Shown here in pieces: positions 8,379 to 16,935 of a DNA stretch of 64,000 nt. The DNA is from Bifidobacterium mongoliense DSM 21395. Its GTDB lineage: Bacteria > Actinomycetota > Actinomycetes > Actinomycetales > Bifidobacteriaceae. The position numbers were made by a program, and so were the translations under genes. The stretch covers positions 27,993 through 91,992 of the forward strand of contig NZ_JGZE01000018.1 of the NCBI RefSeq assembly GCF_000741285.1. The letters run 5' to 3'. Below the pieces are notes generated by a model. The model did no database searches and was not told the DNA's origin. It worked only from the letters and a program-made list of their open reading frames with translations. Position 1 is the first letter of the stretch. Each line of letters opens with the position of its first letter.

Positions 8379-9404
8379 ATGATCAACGATAAGGCCATTC
8401 TTGTTGGAGTCGATGGTTCGCACGCCAGTTACAAGGCCACGTGGTGGGCCGCTAATTACGCCAAACATGCGGGGCTGACCCTGCAGATCGTGTGCGCTTA
8501 CTCGCTGCCGAGCTATGCCGCCGTATCGTTCGACGCCACCTACACGGCCATGGGTGATGACAACGCCGCGCACAGCGACGCACAGGAGATCCTGTCGAAG
8601 GCCAAGGCCATCGCCGACGAGCAGGGCGTCGAGGCGTCCACGCTCATCGTCACCGGGGATCCGGCGTCGGTGTTCGTAGAACTGTCGCGCAACTACAATC
8701 TCATCGTCATCGGTAACCGTGGCAAGGGCGGACTCGCCGAACGCTTCCTGGGCACCACCAGTTCGTCGCTGCCGGCATATGCCTACTGCCCGATCGTCGT
8801 CGTGCCGTATACCAACGACGAGGGCGAGGTCATGCACCTCAACAACCGCATCACGAAGGTCGCCGTCGGGATCGACGAGAGCAAGTGGGGCATCAAGGCC
8901 ATGGAGATCTCCGCGGCCTTCGCCAACACGTGGGGCGCGGAACTCGATGTGATTCTCGCCCTGCCGAACGTCAAGGGCTTGGGTGATGACTCGGATGTCA
9001 TGGCCGCTTACATGGAGGACTTCACCACGGTGGTCGGGCCGTTGCAGAAGAGCTATCCGGACCTGACGATCAACAAGACCATCGTGTCGGATACCGCCAT
9101 CAACGCACTGACCAAGGCGAGCAAGGACCATGACGTCGTGGTCGTCGGTTCGCGTGGGCGCGGAGGGTTCACCGGACTCATCGTCGGTTCGACCAGCCAG
9201 GGACTCATCCAACATGCGGTCAGCCCGGTCTATGTGGTGCCGCGCAAGTACGTGGAGGCCGAGGAATCCCGCGCCAAGAAGCTCGAGGACATCAGCGGCG
9301 TCAAGCAAGTCGAGGTTCCCACGGCGACCCATGAGCAGACCAGTTCCATCGAGTCGACCATCGACCCGCAGCGTGAGGCAAGCAGCCACCCTGAAACGAG
9401 GTAA
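8379..9404 (+). CDS. universal stress protein with two Usp domains
   Basis: 341 residues made of two tandem UspA-like domains (about 1-150 and 158-305) plus a polar tail. Both carry the ATP-binding pattern G-2x-G-9x-G(S/T): GNRGKGGLAERFLGTTS and GSRGRGGFTGLIVGSTS. Such tandem Usps are ATP-binding cytosolic stress proteins in actinobacteria. The start at 8379 is set by a textbook AAGGAGG 5 bases upstream. The gene stands alone after a terminator and ends near a set of tandem repeats and a second terminator. Confidence 0.9.
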   Translation: MINDKAILVGVDGSHASYKATWWAANYAKHAGLTLQIVCAYSLPSYAAVSFDATYTAMGDDNAAHSDAQEILSKAKAIADEQGVEASTLIVTGDPASVFVELSRNYNLIVIGNRGKGGLAERFLGTTSSSLPAYAYCPIVVVPYTNDEGEVMHLNNRITKVAVGIDESKWGIKAMEISAAFANTWGAELDVILALPNVKGLGDDSDVMAAYMEDFTTVVGPLQKSYPDLTINKTIVSDTAINALTKASKDHDVVVVGSRGRGGFTGLIVGSTSQGLIQHAVSPVYVVPRKYVEAEESRAKKLEDISGVKQVEVPTATHEQTSSIESTIDPQREASSHPETR

Positions 9405-9430
9405 CTCTCGAACGGCGCGGAAATCGGCCG

Positions 9431-9490
9431 CTGAGCGATAGGGCACTGAGTGATAGAGCACTGAGCGACGAGGCGCCGAGTGATAGAACG
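9431..9490. repeat. four tandem imperfect 15-nt repeats
   Basis: Units at 9431, 9446, 9461 and 9476 follow the pattern CTGAGYGATAGRGCA, with the last two more diverged. They lie between the Usp stop and its terminator, outside any supported gene. Confidence 0.8.
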
Positions 9491-9523
9491 AAGGACCGAC
9501 GGTTGATAACCGCCGGTCCTTCG
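9489..9523. terminator. terminator hairpin between usp and osmC-like genes
   Basis: A 16-bp stem with one mismatch (CGAAGGACCGACGGTT / AACCGCCGGTCCTTCG) and a 3-nt loop lies between convergent genes. Confidence 0.75.
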
Positions 9524-9605
9524 CTGTTGCATTGCGCGTGGTGCTGCCCGTGATCGCCGCGGTGTCTCGAATCGCCACCGCGGTCCGGCCTCACACCGTC
9601 ATCGT

Positions 9606-10019
9606 CTAGTGACGAATGGTCACATCCATGCGCACGGGAGTGTCGCGCTCGTAGGTGTGCTTCACCGTGCAAGCCTTGTCGATGTGCCGCATGATGCGAT
9701 CCCTGAGCTTCGCCGCGTCCTCGTCGCTGAGCCCGGCGTCGACCGCATCGACGACGACCTGCTCGCTGAAGCTCATGTAGGCATCTTCCTCATCGTCGTA
9801 CTTGCCATCCACGACGATCTTCGCACCCTTGCCTTCGCCCAGTGCATGCTCGATGGCGAACTGGCTGCTGAGCGCCCCGCAGGCCGCCAGCGAGATCTTC
9901 ATCAGGTCTCCCGGCGTGAACTGACCACGCCCCTTGCCGAACTTGACGTGGGCCCCGTCCTGGCTGAACCCGTCCCATGAACCATCTTTGTTGCGCTCAA
10001 CCCATAACCGCTTGGCCAT
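9606..10019 (-). CDS. OsmC/Ohr family peroxiredoxin-like protein
   Basis: 137 residues. OsmC-family proteins reduce organic hydroperoxides with a pair of cysteines; both are visible here, in [11 protein letters not shown] and [12 protein letters not shown], each in the expected helix context (the first followed by the long central helix). The [12 protein letters not shown] and final [11 protein letters not shown] segments are typical of the family. Cytosolic. The ATG at 10019 has AGGAGGACG immediately upstream. Divergent from thyA. Whether the substrate is peroxide or another small molecule is not decided by sequence. Confidence 0.87.
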   Translation of the reverse strand: MAKRLWVERNKDGSWDGFSQDGAHVKFGKGRGQFTPGDLMKISLAACGALSSQFAIEHALGEGKGAKIVVDGKYDDEEDAYMSFSEQVVVDAVDAGLSDEDAAKLRDRIMRHIDKACTVKHTYERDTPVRMDVTIRH

Positions 10020-10215
10020 ACGTCCTCCTCGTTGTTCAGTGCCGTGCGTCGCACGTGCCGATACTCATCAATCTAGTCCAGTCCGGGCAGGGGAGTGTCG
10101 TCCGTTCCAAGGTTTCGGCATGGGTACCGGCCCAGGCATGGGAGCGTGGTTCGTTCTAAGGATGGCGATAGGGCGGGGCGGGGTAGCGTCGCATATGCTC
10201 GATACACTGGAGCCC

Positions 10216-11088
10216 ATGGCTTTGACTCCCGAAGAACTGGCACAGATTCGCACACGCATTCCCGAGCGTCCCAGCAGCGATATTCCCATGCCCTACGAGG
10301 ATTTGGTTCGCACGATCCTCACCGAAGGGCATCTCAAGTCCGATCGCACCGGCACCGGCACCATTTCGCTGTTCGGCCGGCAGATGCGGTTCGACCTGGC
10401 GAAGGGCTTTCCGCTCCTGACCACGAAGACCGTGTTCTTCAGAAGCCTCGCCTACGAGCTGCTGTGGTTCCTCAAGGGGTCGAGCAATGTGCGTTGGCTG
10501 CAGGAACGTAACGTGCATATCTGGGACAAATGGGCCGACGAGAATGGCGATCTCGGGCCTGTCTATGGCGTGCAGTGGCGCAGTTGGCCCGCGCCGACCG
10601 CGCAGGATCCGCATCGCACCATCGATCAGATCGCCAACGTCCTCGATCTCATTCGCAACCACCCCGACTCGCGTCGCATGGTCGTCAGCGCGTGGAATCC
10701 CGCGGAGGTCGAGAACATGGCGCTGCCGCCCTGCCACGCCCTCTTCCAGTTCTACGTGAGCGAGGGCAGGCTCTCCTGCCAGCTGTACCAGCGCTCATGC
10801 GACATGTTCCTCGGCGTGCCGTTCAACATCGCCTCGTATTCCCTGCTCACCATGATGATGGCCCAGCAGACCGGGTTGGAGCCGGGGGAGTTCGTCTGGA
10901 CCGGTGGCGACTGCCATATCTACGACAACCACGTCGAACAGATCCTCACCCAGCTGGGACGCGAACCGTACCCGTACCCGCGGCTGGAACTGCGTAAGGC
11001 GCCGTCGATATTCGACTACCAATACGAGGATTTCACCGTGGTCGATTACCGCCACCATCCCGCCATCAAAGCCCCCATAGCGGTCTGA
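10216..11088 (+). CDS. thyA: thymidylate synthase
   Basis: Makes dTMP from dUMP and methylene-tetrahydrofolate. 290 residues with the catalytic Cys in [12 protein letters not shown], the folate/dUMP-binding [12 protein letters not shown] and [17 protein letters not shown], and the C-terminal IKAPIAV. The start [10 protein letters not shown] is supported by TGGAG upstream; longer in-frame starts exist but are not family-like. The dihydrofolate it produces is recycled by folA 62 bases downstream, a standard pairing. Confidence 0.97.
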   Translation: MALTPEELAQIRTRIPERPSSDIPMPYEDLVRTILTEGHLKSDRTGTGTISLFGRQMRFDLAKGFPLLTTKTVFFRSLAYELLWFLKGSSNVRWLQERNVHIWDKWADENGDLGPVYGVQWRSWPAPTAQDPHRTIDQIANVLDLIRNHPDSRRMVVSAWNPAEVENMALPPCHALFQFYVSEGRLSCQLYQRSCDMFLGVPFNIASYSLLTMMMAQQTGLEPGEFVWTGGDCHIYDNHVEQILTQLGREPYPYPRLELRKAPSIFDYQYEDFTVVDYRHHPAIKAPIAV

Positions 11089-11150
11089 ACAACCGTCTGA
11101 ACCCGTCGCTATGCTATTGAGCCAGTCGGATCGTCCAAGGAGAACGTGAA

Positions 11151-11831
11151 ATGGAGCATGACAGTAGTAGCCGCAGTGGCTATCACGAACCCGAGCCCGG
11201 ATTTGCCGGGCTCGAGGAAACCGAAGAGTGGGGTGACGATATCGTCAAGACCTTCTCGGTGAATCTTATCTGGGCCCAGGCTCGCGACAAAGGCGGTCGC
11301 GACGGTGCCATCGGGTTCAAAGGGGGCCTGCCGTGGCGCCTGCCGGAGGATATGCGTCGGTTCAAGGAACTGACCGTGTCGCATCCGGTCATCATGGGGC
11401 GGGGCACATGGGAGTCGCTCAGCCCGAAGTATCGTCCGCTGCCCAACCGCGACAACTTCGTCGTGTCCAGCAATGCCGAGTACGTCGCGCCGGGGGCCAC
11501 GGTAGTGCCCGATATGGATGCGGCGCTCGATCTCGCACGCCAGGAGGCCATACCCGACGATGGCCTGGATCGCAGTGAGATCTGGGTGATCGGGGGAGCG
11601 AAGCTGTTCAGGTCGGCGTTGCCGCTGGCCAACCGGATCTACCTCACGCAGATCGATGCCAAGGTCGACGCGGATACGTATATGCCTTCATTGGAGCAGC
11701 TGTCGTCATCGAGACGATGGCGGACCGTGGAGTCGACCGATTGGATCAAACCCACATCGCCGTCGACGAGCGTCAGGGGCTATCGTTTCCTGACCCTCGA
11801 ACGTCGACGCCCATCACACCACGACGCATAA
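11151..11831 (+). CDS. folA: dihydrofolate reductase
   Basis: NADPH-dependent reduction of dihydrofolate, working with thyA. 226 residues, longer than the usual 160-170 because of an acidic N-terminal extension of about 35 residues (EPGFAGLEETEEWGDD). The DHFR core begins at VNLIWAQARD and contains IGFKGGLPWRLPEDMRRFK, PVIMGRGTWESL and IWVIGGAKLF. ATG at 11151 follows AAGGAG. Next gene begins 19 bases downstream. Confidence 0.96.
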   Translation: MEHDSSSRSGYHEPEPGFAGLEETEEWGDDIVKTFSVNLIWAQARDKGGRDGAIGFKGGLPWRLPEDMRRFKELTVSHPVIMGRGTWESLSPKYRPLPNRDNFVVSSNAEYVAPGATVVPDMDAALDLARQEAIPDDGLDRSEIWVIGGAKLFRSALPLANRIYLTQIDAKVDADTYMPSLEQLSSSRRWRTVESTDWIKPTSPSTSVRGYRFLTLERRRPSHHDA

Positions 11832-11850
11832 GGAAACGATAAGGCACACC

Positions 11851-12363
11851 ATGACATTGCAGCATCCCTACACCGTGATGACCGTTTGCACCGGCAATAT
11901 CTGCCGATCGCCGATGGCCGAGATCATCCTGCGCGCACAATTCGAGCGTGCCGGACTCACGGACCGGGTGCGTGTCGAATCCAGTGGCGTGAGCGACGAG
12001 GAGGATGGGCACCCCATCGATCCCCGAGCCGTGCGTGTGCTCCGGGCCCGCGGGTATGAGATTCCGGCGCACCACAGCGCCCACCGAATTACGCGTGCCG
12101 AAGTCGAGGAGTCGGATCTCTTCCTGCCCATGACGTTCTCGCACATGCGCGCCCTGCTGAGGCTCATTCCGTCCGATCGGCGTGGTGATGTGCATATGTA
12201 TCGCAGTTTCGACCCCGATCTGCCCCGTCCGGCCGCCGGGCAGGAGGACAAGCTCGATCTCGTCGACCCGTGGTACGGGGGAGCGCACGAGTTCGATGTC
12301 GCCATCGATCAGATCGAACAGGGAGCGCCCTACATCGTCGACTGGGTCAAGCGGCAGCTGTAA
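11851..12363 (+). CDS. low-molecular-weight protein-tyrosine phosphatase
   Basis: 170 residues. The N-terminal phosphate-binding loop CTGNICRS fits CX5R(S/T), and the general acid Asp is in VDPWYGG. This is the protein-tyrosine phosphatase branch (DPWY) rather than arsenate reductase. Start ATG follows AAGG. It is the last gene of the thyA-folA run; a hairpin follows. Substrate unknown; such enzymes often counter BY-kinases in exopolysaccharide control, but no BY-kinase gene is in this window. Confidence 0.9.
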   Translation: MTLQHPYTVMTVCTGNICRSPMAEIILRAQFERAGLTDRVRVESSGVSDEEDGHPIDPRAVRVLRARGYEIPAHHSAHRITRAEVEESDLFLPMTFSHMRALLRLIPSDRRGDVHMYRSFDPDLPRPAAGQEDKLDLVDPWYGGAHEFDVAIDQIEQGAPYIVDWVKRQL

Positions 12364-12375
12364 CGGTTTCTTCTG

Positions 12376-12402
12376 GTGTGGTGTCGCGGCGTCACACCAC
12401 AC
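12376..12402. terminator. hairpin between the phosphatase gene and the GH3 locus
   Basis: A 9-bp perfect stem (GTGTGGTGT / ACACCACAC) with a 9-nt loop sits between convergent genes; no clear U tract. Confidence 0.55.
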
Positions 12403-12455
12403 TGCCATGGTTCATACGTAGCGGGATGGTGTGGTCGCTCGAAACATGTGGTCGA

Positions 12456-14868
12456 TTACCGATTCTCCGCTACGACGGTGAATCCGACTGGTAGAAGATC
12501 GTCGGGTTTCGAGGAGTGACCGACCATGACATCGAAGTCTCCCGGCTCGACGACGCGCTTCTCCTCCGCGTTCACGATGGTGCAATTTGATACGGGGAGG
12601 TTAATCGATACCCGAGCTTCCTGACCTATCTCCAACGGAACACGTTGGAATGCCTTGAGTTCCTTGTCGGCCCAACTCACTGAAGTCACGACGTCGCGAA
12701 CGTATACTTGTACTGTTTCAACGCAGGGGCGTTGACCTGTATTGTGTAGGGTCACGGTGATTCTGAGGATGTCATCCATGTGAACATCCTGAAGCCTGCC
12801 GCCGTGTATGTTGTCATTGGCCCTGCCTTCTACGGATAGACAGGGATTCGAGTAATCGACGTGTGTGTACGACAGCCCTTCGCCGAAGCTGAATGCTGGT
12901 TCCTGAGTCAAATCGGCGTATCTGGAACCATGTTGTCCGCGTATCTGATTGTAGTAAATCGGCAATTGCCCCGAATGGCGAGCAAATGAAATGGGGAGGC
13001 GACCTTGAGGTTCAATTTTTCCCAGTAGCAGTTCGGCCAACGCTCTACCACCCTGCATGCCTGGGTTGCCAGCCCAGATGATGGCAGCGGCTTGGCTTGT
13101 GCATTGTGGCAGGACGAGTGGCTTGGAGGCCATGAGTACGACGATCCAAGGGTGGTGGTTATCGTGGCAAGTTTGAGCAATCGCCTCAAGCAGCGCCGTT
13201 TGTGCTCCGAAGAGTTCGAGCGTGGCCGTCGATCGACCTTCCCCTACTAGTTCGATCACGTCGCCGACGACGACGATTGTCGTCTCTGCGTTAGCCGCTG
13301 CATCTGCTGCCTCATTGATCATGTGGGGGTCGGGCGCGCAGGGCGTTTGAATCGGTGGCCTTGGTTGACCGTCGGGGAATGTGGCGCCCGCAGGATCGGC
13401 CTCCAAAGTGAGTATATTTGCACCCTTGGCGTAGGTTAGCGAATAATTGTGAGGTAAAGCCTCCTGGAGACCATCACGAACCGTTACCACGGTTTCGCGT
13501 GGCTCTTCCTTGATCCAGCTGACCTGACCGGAGCCCCCTGCCCAGTCTCCCAGTTGGTTTTTGGGGTCATCGGCCAAGGGGCCTATCAAGGCAATGGTGT
13601 GTTGGTTCGCAACTGATGCTGCCGCAATTGGTTTCTGCTGGTCGGGTTTCGTATCGTGTGTAACCGAGCTGAAGGACTGAGCAGTTGTGCTCACATTGGA
13701 TCCTTGAGTGTTCAGTGGCAAAGTGCCGTCATTGCGAAGGAGAACAAGAGACTCGCGAGCCATACGTAAGTTAAGTTCCGTGTGCTCCCTGGTTCCGATG
13801 GCAGCGGCGATGCGAGCCTGATCGGGAGTTCGAGGATGTTCAAATAACCCCAGTTCAAATTTCAGACGCAACACATTGCGTACTGGACGGTCCAAGTCGG
13901 ACTCCGTGATCAAACCCCGATGAATGGCGTTCAGGGCTCCCTCGTAGAAGTTTGGCGTGGTCATGATCATGTCGTTTCCTGCACGAATCGCTGCAGCTGC
14001 GGCATGTGTGTAGTCCGGTTGGAGATGTTGTTCCCATATCATTCGCCCGACGTTGTCCCAATCGGTGATCAGAGTGCCCTTGTACCCCCACTCGTTTCTC
14101 AATACGTCATTGAGTAACCAGTGATTCAGGGTAATGGGAATGCCGTCGGTGGTTTGATATCCAAGCATAAAGGTTCGGCAGCCAGCACGTGCCACTTTTT
14201 CGAATGGGGGAAGGAACCATGAACGCATTTTGCGGTGAGAGACGTCGGCTTCGGAGGCATCTCGTCCGCCTTGGGTCTCAGAGTACGCTGCAAAGTGTTT
14301 GGCGGTTGCAGGATGGACGTGGGGTCGTTCAGGCCCGAACCTTGGTATCCCTCAACCATGGCGCATGCGAGCTCACCGATAAGCATGGGGTCCTCTCCGA
14401 AGGTCTCTCCGACCCTTCCCCAGCGCAGATCTCTTGCGATGCATAGCACGGGGGAAAAGGTCCAGTGAATTCCTGTTGCGGATGCCTCGATTGCTGTGAT
14501 GCGTGCCACTTGTCGCACCAGGTCATAATCCAAGATCCCGCCATGGTTAGTTGGGTGGGGAAAATCGTGGCGCCGGGCCAGAAGGAGTAGCCGTGGATAC
14601 AGTCCTCGCCAACCAGCAGAGGTATGCGTAGTCGTGTCTCTCGAGTCAATGCCGCTGCTTCGATGAGGTTCGTTGGCGATGTGTGAAGAATCGACCCGAT
14701 GTGCTTATTCCGAATATTTGATGCGAGGTCATGCTGAGCGTCAAGTTGCATGAGTTGTCCGACCTTCTCCTCGACTGTCATTTGTAAGAGGAGGTCCTGG
14801 ACGCGGTCATCTATATCTGCGTGACGGTTGAGGTAGGTGGGTGTGGGTGATTGGCTTGTGGAATGCAT
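12456..14868 (-). pseudogene. glycoside hydrolase family 3 beta-glycosidase, broken by two frameshifts
   Basis: Read with two corrections this encodes a complete GH3 enzyme of about 800 residues with the usual order: N-terminal TIM barrel (VEEKVGQLMQLD, GEDCIHGYSFWPGATIFPTQ, RDLRWGRVGETFGEDP), nucleophile Asp in TLITDWDNVG, alpha/beta sandwich with VGEGRST, and a C-terminal fibronectin-III-like domain. The frame changes at about 14530 (TGG directly followed by ATTATGAC; one G appears missing) and again at about 14309 (CTGCAACC where CTGGCAACC would continue ATAKHF). Both are -1 events within 220 bases. ATG at 14868 follows AAAGGAA. It is divergent from a TetR gene and less GC-rich than its surroundings. 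No signal peptide, so a cytosolic oligosaccharide glycosidase when intact. Confidence 0.9.
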
Positions 14869-14937
14869 GGTTTTCCTTTGGCGTTGAACGATGGACATCC
14901 TCCGCGCACTTGAGGAGGACGGCTCGTGCTGTCAATT

Positions 14938-14966
14938 ATGTTACTGGAGAGTTAGTTTTTAATCAA
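14938..14966 (-). promoter_or_regulatory. promoter of the GH3 locus with possible operator in the spacer
   Basis: On the minus strand TTGATT (plus 14961-14966), a 17-nt spacer and TAACAT (plus 14938-14943) form a good sigma70-like promoter. The spacer carries AACTAACTC, the same 9-mer that recurs on the plus strand at 15040-15048. Confidence 0.55.
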
Positions 14967-15030
14967 GTTCGGAACACTGGTGGGACCGTTAGGAACATTG
15001 TAAAAGACCCCACTGATTGACTCGACAATA

Positions 15031-15055
15031 CGAGTTGACAACTAACTCATTAGTA
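15031..15055. promoter_or_regulatory. candidate TetR operator between GH3 and tetR
   Basis: AGTTGACAACT (15033-15043) is a perfect palindrome around one central base and overlaps ACTAA-CTCA-TTAGT (15041-15054), another dyad. The AACTAACTC motif here is an inverted copy of the one inside the GH3 promoter. Position between divergent genes and dyad symmetry fit a binding site for the adjacent TetR protein. Inference only. Confidence 0.4.
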
Positions 15056-15292
15056 AGTATCTTGTGAGGTGACAAAGTAGTTATGGCCCGCCTGTTGGTC
15101 GTGTAGTGTTTTTTGCGTTCAGTCTCACGGCATATCTCCACACATGGCTGCTGTTCTCTGTTTTTCAACATCATTCAGTTCAGCACGCTTAGCCGTTAAC
15201 AAGATATGGTTGGCTCTAGATTTGTATAGTGGTATTCGTTAATGCATGATGTGCCTGCTAAGCCTGGTGTAACGGTGAGGGGTCGAGAAACG

Positions 15293-15934
15293 ATGGATGA
15301 CGTTGGCAAGGGCCGTGCACAGACCAAGCACAGGCCTGAGACGGTCTTGAAACGACGTGAAATACTCAGGGCCGCTTCTGAAGTGTTCGGAATGAAAGGT
15401 TCAGCCAAAGGCACCCTTGAGGAAATCGCCAACAAGGTGGGGATGACAAGGGCGGGGATTCTGCATCATTTTGGTTCTAAGCGTGCTCTGTTGCTCGCGG
15501 TCCTTCAATATCGTGACTCAAGCGCGGTAGCGGATTTGGAATATCACCATATGCCAGGTGGTGCTGATCTGTTTCGTCATCTCAAAGCAACTGCGCATCG
15601 GAATGAGGAACGTCCGGGTATTGTGTACACTTTTGTGACCCTATCTGCTGAATCAATCACCGAAGGTAATCCCGGTCATGACTACTTTTTACAGCGATAC
15701 GGCAACCTCAGAGATGAGATTGCCGAAGCTTTGATTGATATGGCGAAGGAGCGTCGAGCTACGATTAACATGGACAAGGTCCTTATGGCCAGTGCGTCCA
15801 TATTGGCGGTAATGGACGGTTTGCAGTTGCAGTGGCTACTGGATGGCAAGGATATCAATCTACCGAAAGTGACCGAGTATGCGATTGACACCATCGTCGA
15901 TTCAGTCTTGCCCGGTTCCAAACTCACGGCATAG
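15293..15934 (+). CDS. TetR/AcrR family transcriptional regulator
   Basis: 213 residues. N-terminal helix-turn-helix: ILRAASEVFGMKGSAKGTLEEI and NKVGMTRAGILHHFGSKRAL, the latter with the family's recognition-helix ending YHHFxSKxxL-like. The C-terminal ligand domain is not similar to anything recognised. The start at 15293 has GAGGGG 10 bases upstream; an ATG at 15242 is in frame. Divergent from the broken GH3 gene and likely its local repressor, responding to the sugar or a derivative. The gene has markedly lower GC than flanking genes. Confidence 0.88.
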   Translation: MDDVGKGRAQTKHRPETVLKRREILRAASEVFGMKGSAKGTLEEIANKVGMTRAGILHHFGSKRALLLAVLQYRDSSAVADLEYHHMPGGADLFRHLKATAHRNEERPGIVYTFVTLSAESITEGNPGHDYFLQRYGNLRDEIAEALIDMAKERRATINMDKVLMASASILAVMDGLQLQWLLDGKDINLPKVTEYAIDTIVDSVLPGSKLTA

Positions 15935-16089
15935 CGATACAACGAGGGCGCTCTCGCCTCAAGTTGCTCCTGATACAGTGGTAATGCCTTACTAACCGCG
16001 GACGCTCTGTATCGGTGCCCCAGGGGGCCGCCCGGTTTTGGTCGGACCTGTGGAGTCACCGTATCGGGTGGCCACCTGAGGGGAGACCC

Positions 16090-16935
16090 ATGCAATTCTT
16101 CATCGACCATCTGAGTAAATCCTATGAAGGCAAACCCGTGCTCAAGGATATCGACTTCACGTTCGATGATTCGAAGATCTACGGTCTGCTCGGCCGCAAC
16201 GGCGCCGGCAAGACCACGTTGTTCAATGCGTTGAACCGTGACATCACCGTCGATGGCGGGGATTTCGGCCTGATTCGGCCCGATGGCAGCAGGGCCGATA
16301 CTGCCGGAGGATCTCGCTATGTGCTCTCCACACCGCAGGTGCCGGAGTTCCTCACCGCCCGGGAGTTCCTGAAGTTTTTCCTCGAGATCAACGCGAAGCG
16401 GGTGCCTGTGCATCGCGAAGTCGACGAGTATTTCGACGATCTGCGGATCGAGCCCGCCGACCGCGATCGGCTGCTTAAGGACTATTCACAGGGCATGAAG
16501 AACAAGATGCAGATGATTGTCAACATCATCGCGAACCCCGCCGTACTGCTGCTCGATGAGCCGTTGACCTCCCTGGACGTGGTCGTGGCCGAGGAGATGA
16601 AGCAGTTGCTGAGGTCGATGAAGTCGGGCAGGATCACCATCCTCTCGACGCATCTGCTGGACTTGGCCGTGGGTCTGTGCGACGAGATTGTGTTGCTCCA
16701 TGACGGTCGGCTCCAGGAGGTGCCGAAGTCGAATCTCGACGATGAAGATTTCAAGAACCGGATTATCGCGGCGCTGTCGCACGGCGCATCGCTCGACAGC
16801 GATGAGGATGCCGGTCCGGCAGCGGATGCCGCCATCGAGGCCGAGGTTGCTGCCGATGTCGTCGCCGAAGCTTCTGTCGCCGCTGAGACTCCCCGTCCCG
16901 CCTCGACCTTCGATCGCGGGGGCGAGCATGCGTGA
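16090..16935 (+). CDS. ABC transporter ATP-binding protein
   Basis: 281 residues. Walker A GRNGAGKTT at about 36, signature YSQGMKNKMQ at about 137, Walker B VLLLDEP, then the H-loop in ILSTHLLDLA. After the ATPase core comes an Ala/Glu-rich tail. ATG at 16090 follows GAGGGGA. The stop overlaps the start of the next gene by 8 bases, which encodes the permease, so the two form one exporter. Cargo unknown. Confidence 0.92.
   Translation: MQFFIDHLSKSYEGKPVLKDIDFTFDDSKIYGLLGRNGAGKTTLFNALNRDITVDGGDFGLIRPDGSRADTAGGSRYVLSTPQVPEFLTAREFLKFFLEINAKRVPVHREVDEYFDDLRIEPADRDRLLKDYSQGMKNKMQMIVNIIANPAVLLLDEPLTSLDVVVAEEMKQLLRSMKSGRITILSTHLLDLAVGLCDEIVLLHDGRLQEVPKSNLDDEDFKNRIIAALSHGASLDSDEDAGPAADAAIEAEVAADVVAEASVAAETPRPASTFDRGGEHA

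Noticed and set aside
9431..9490. CRISPR array
   Set aside because: The 15-nt repeats are contiguous, without spacers; no other repeat-spacer pattern or cas gene exists in the window.
8181..9578. A long minus-strand frame across the universal stress protein gene
   Set aside because: Shadow of a gene with two clear ATP-binding Usp domains.
11851..12363. Arsenate reductase as identity of the phosphatase gene
   Set aside because: The DPWYG acid motif and TGNICRS loop mark a protein-tyrosine phosphatase, unlike the TMGCG-type protein at 20.7 kb.
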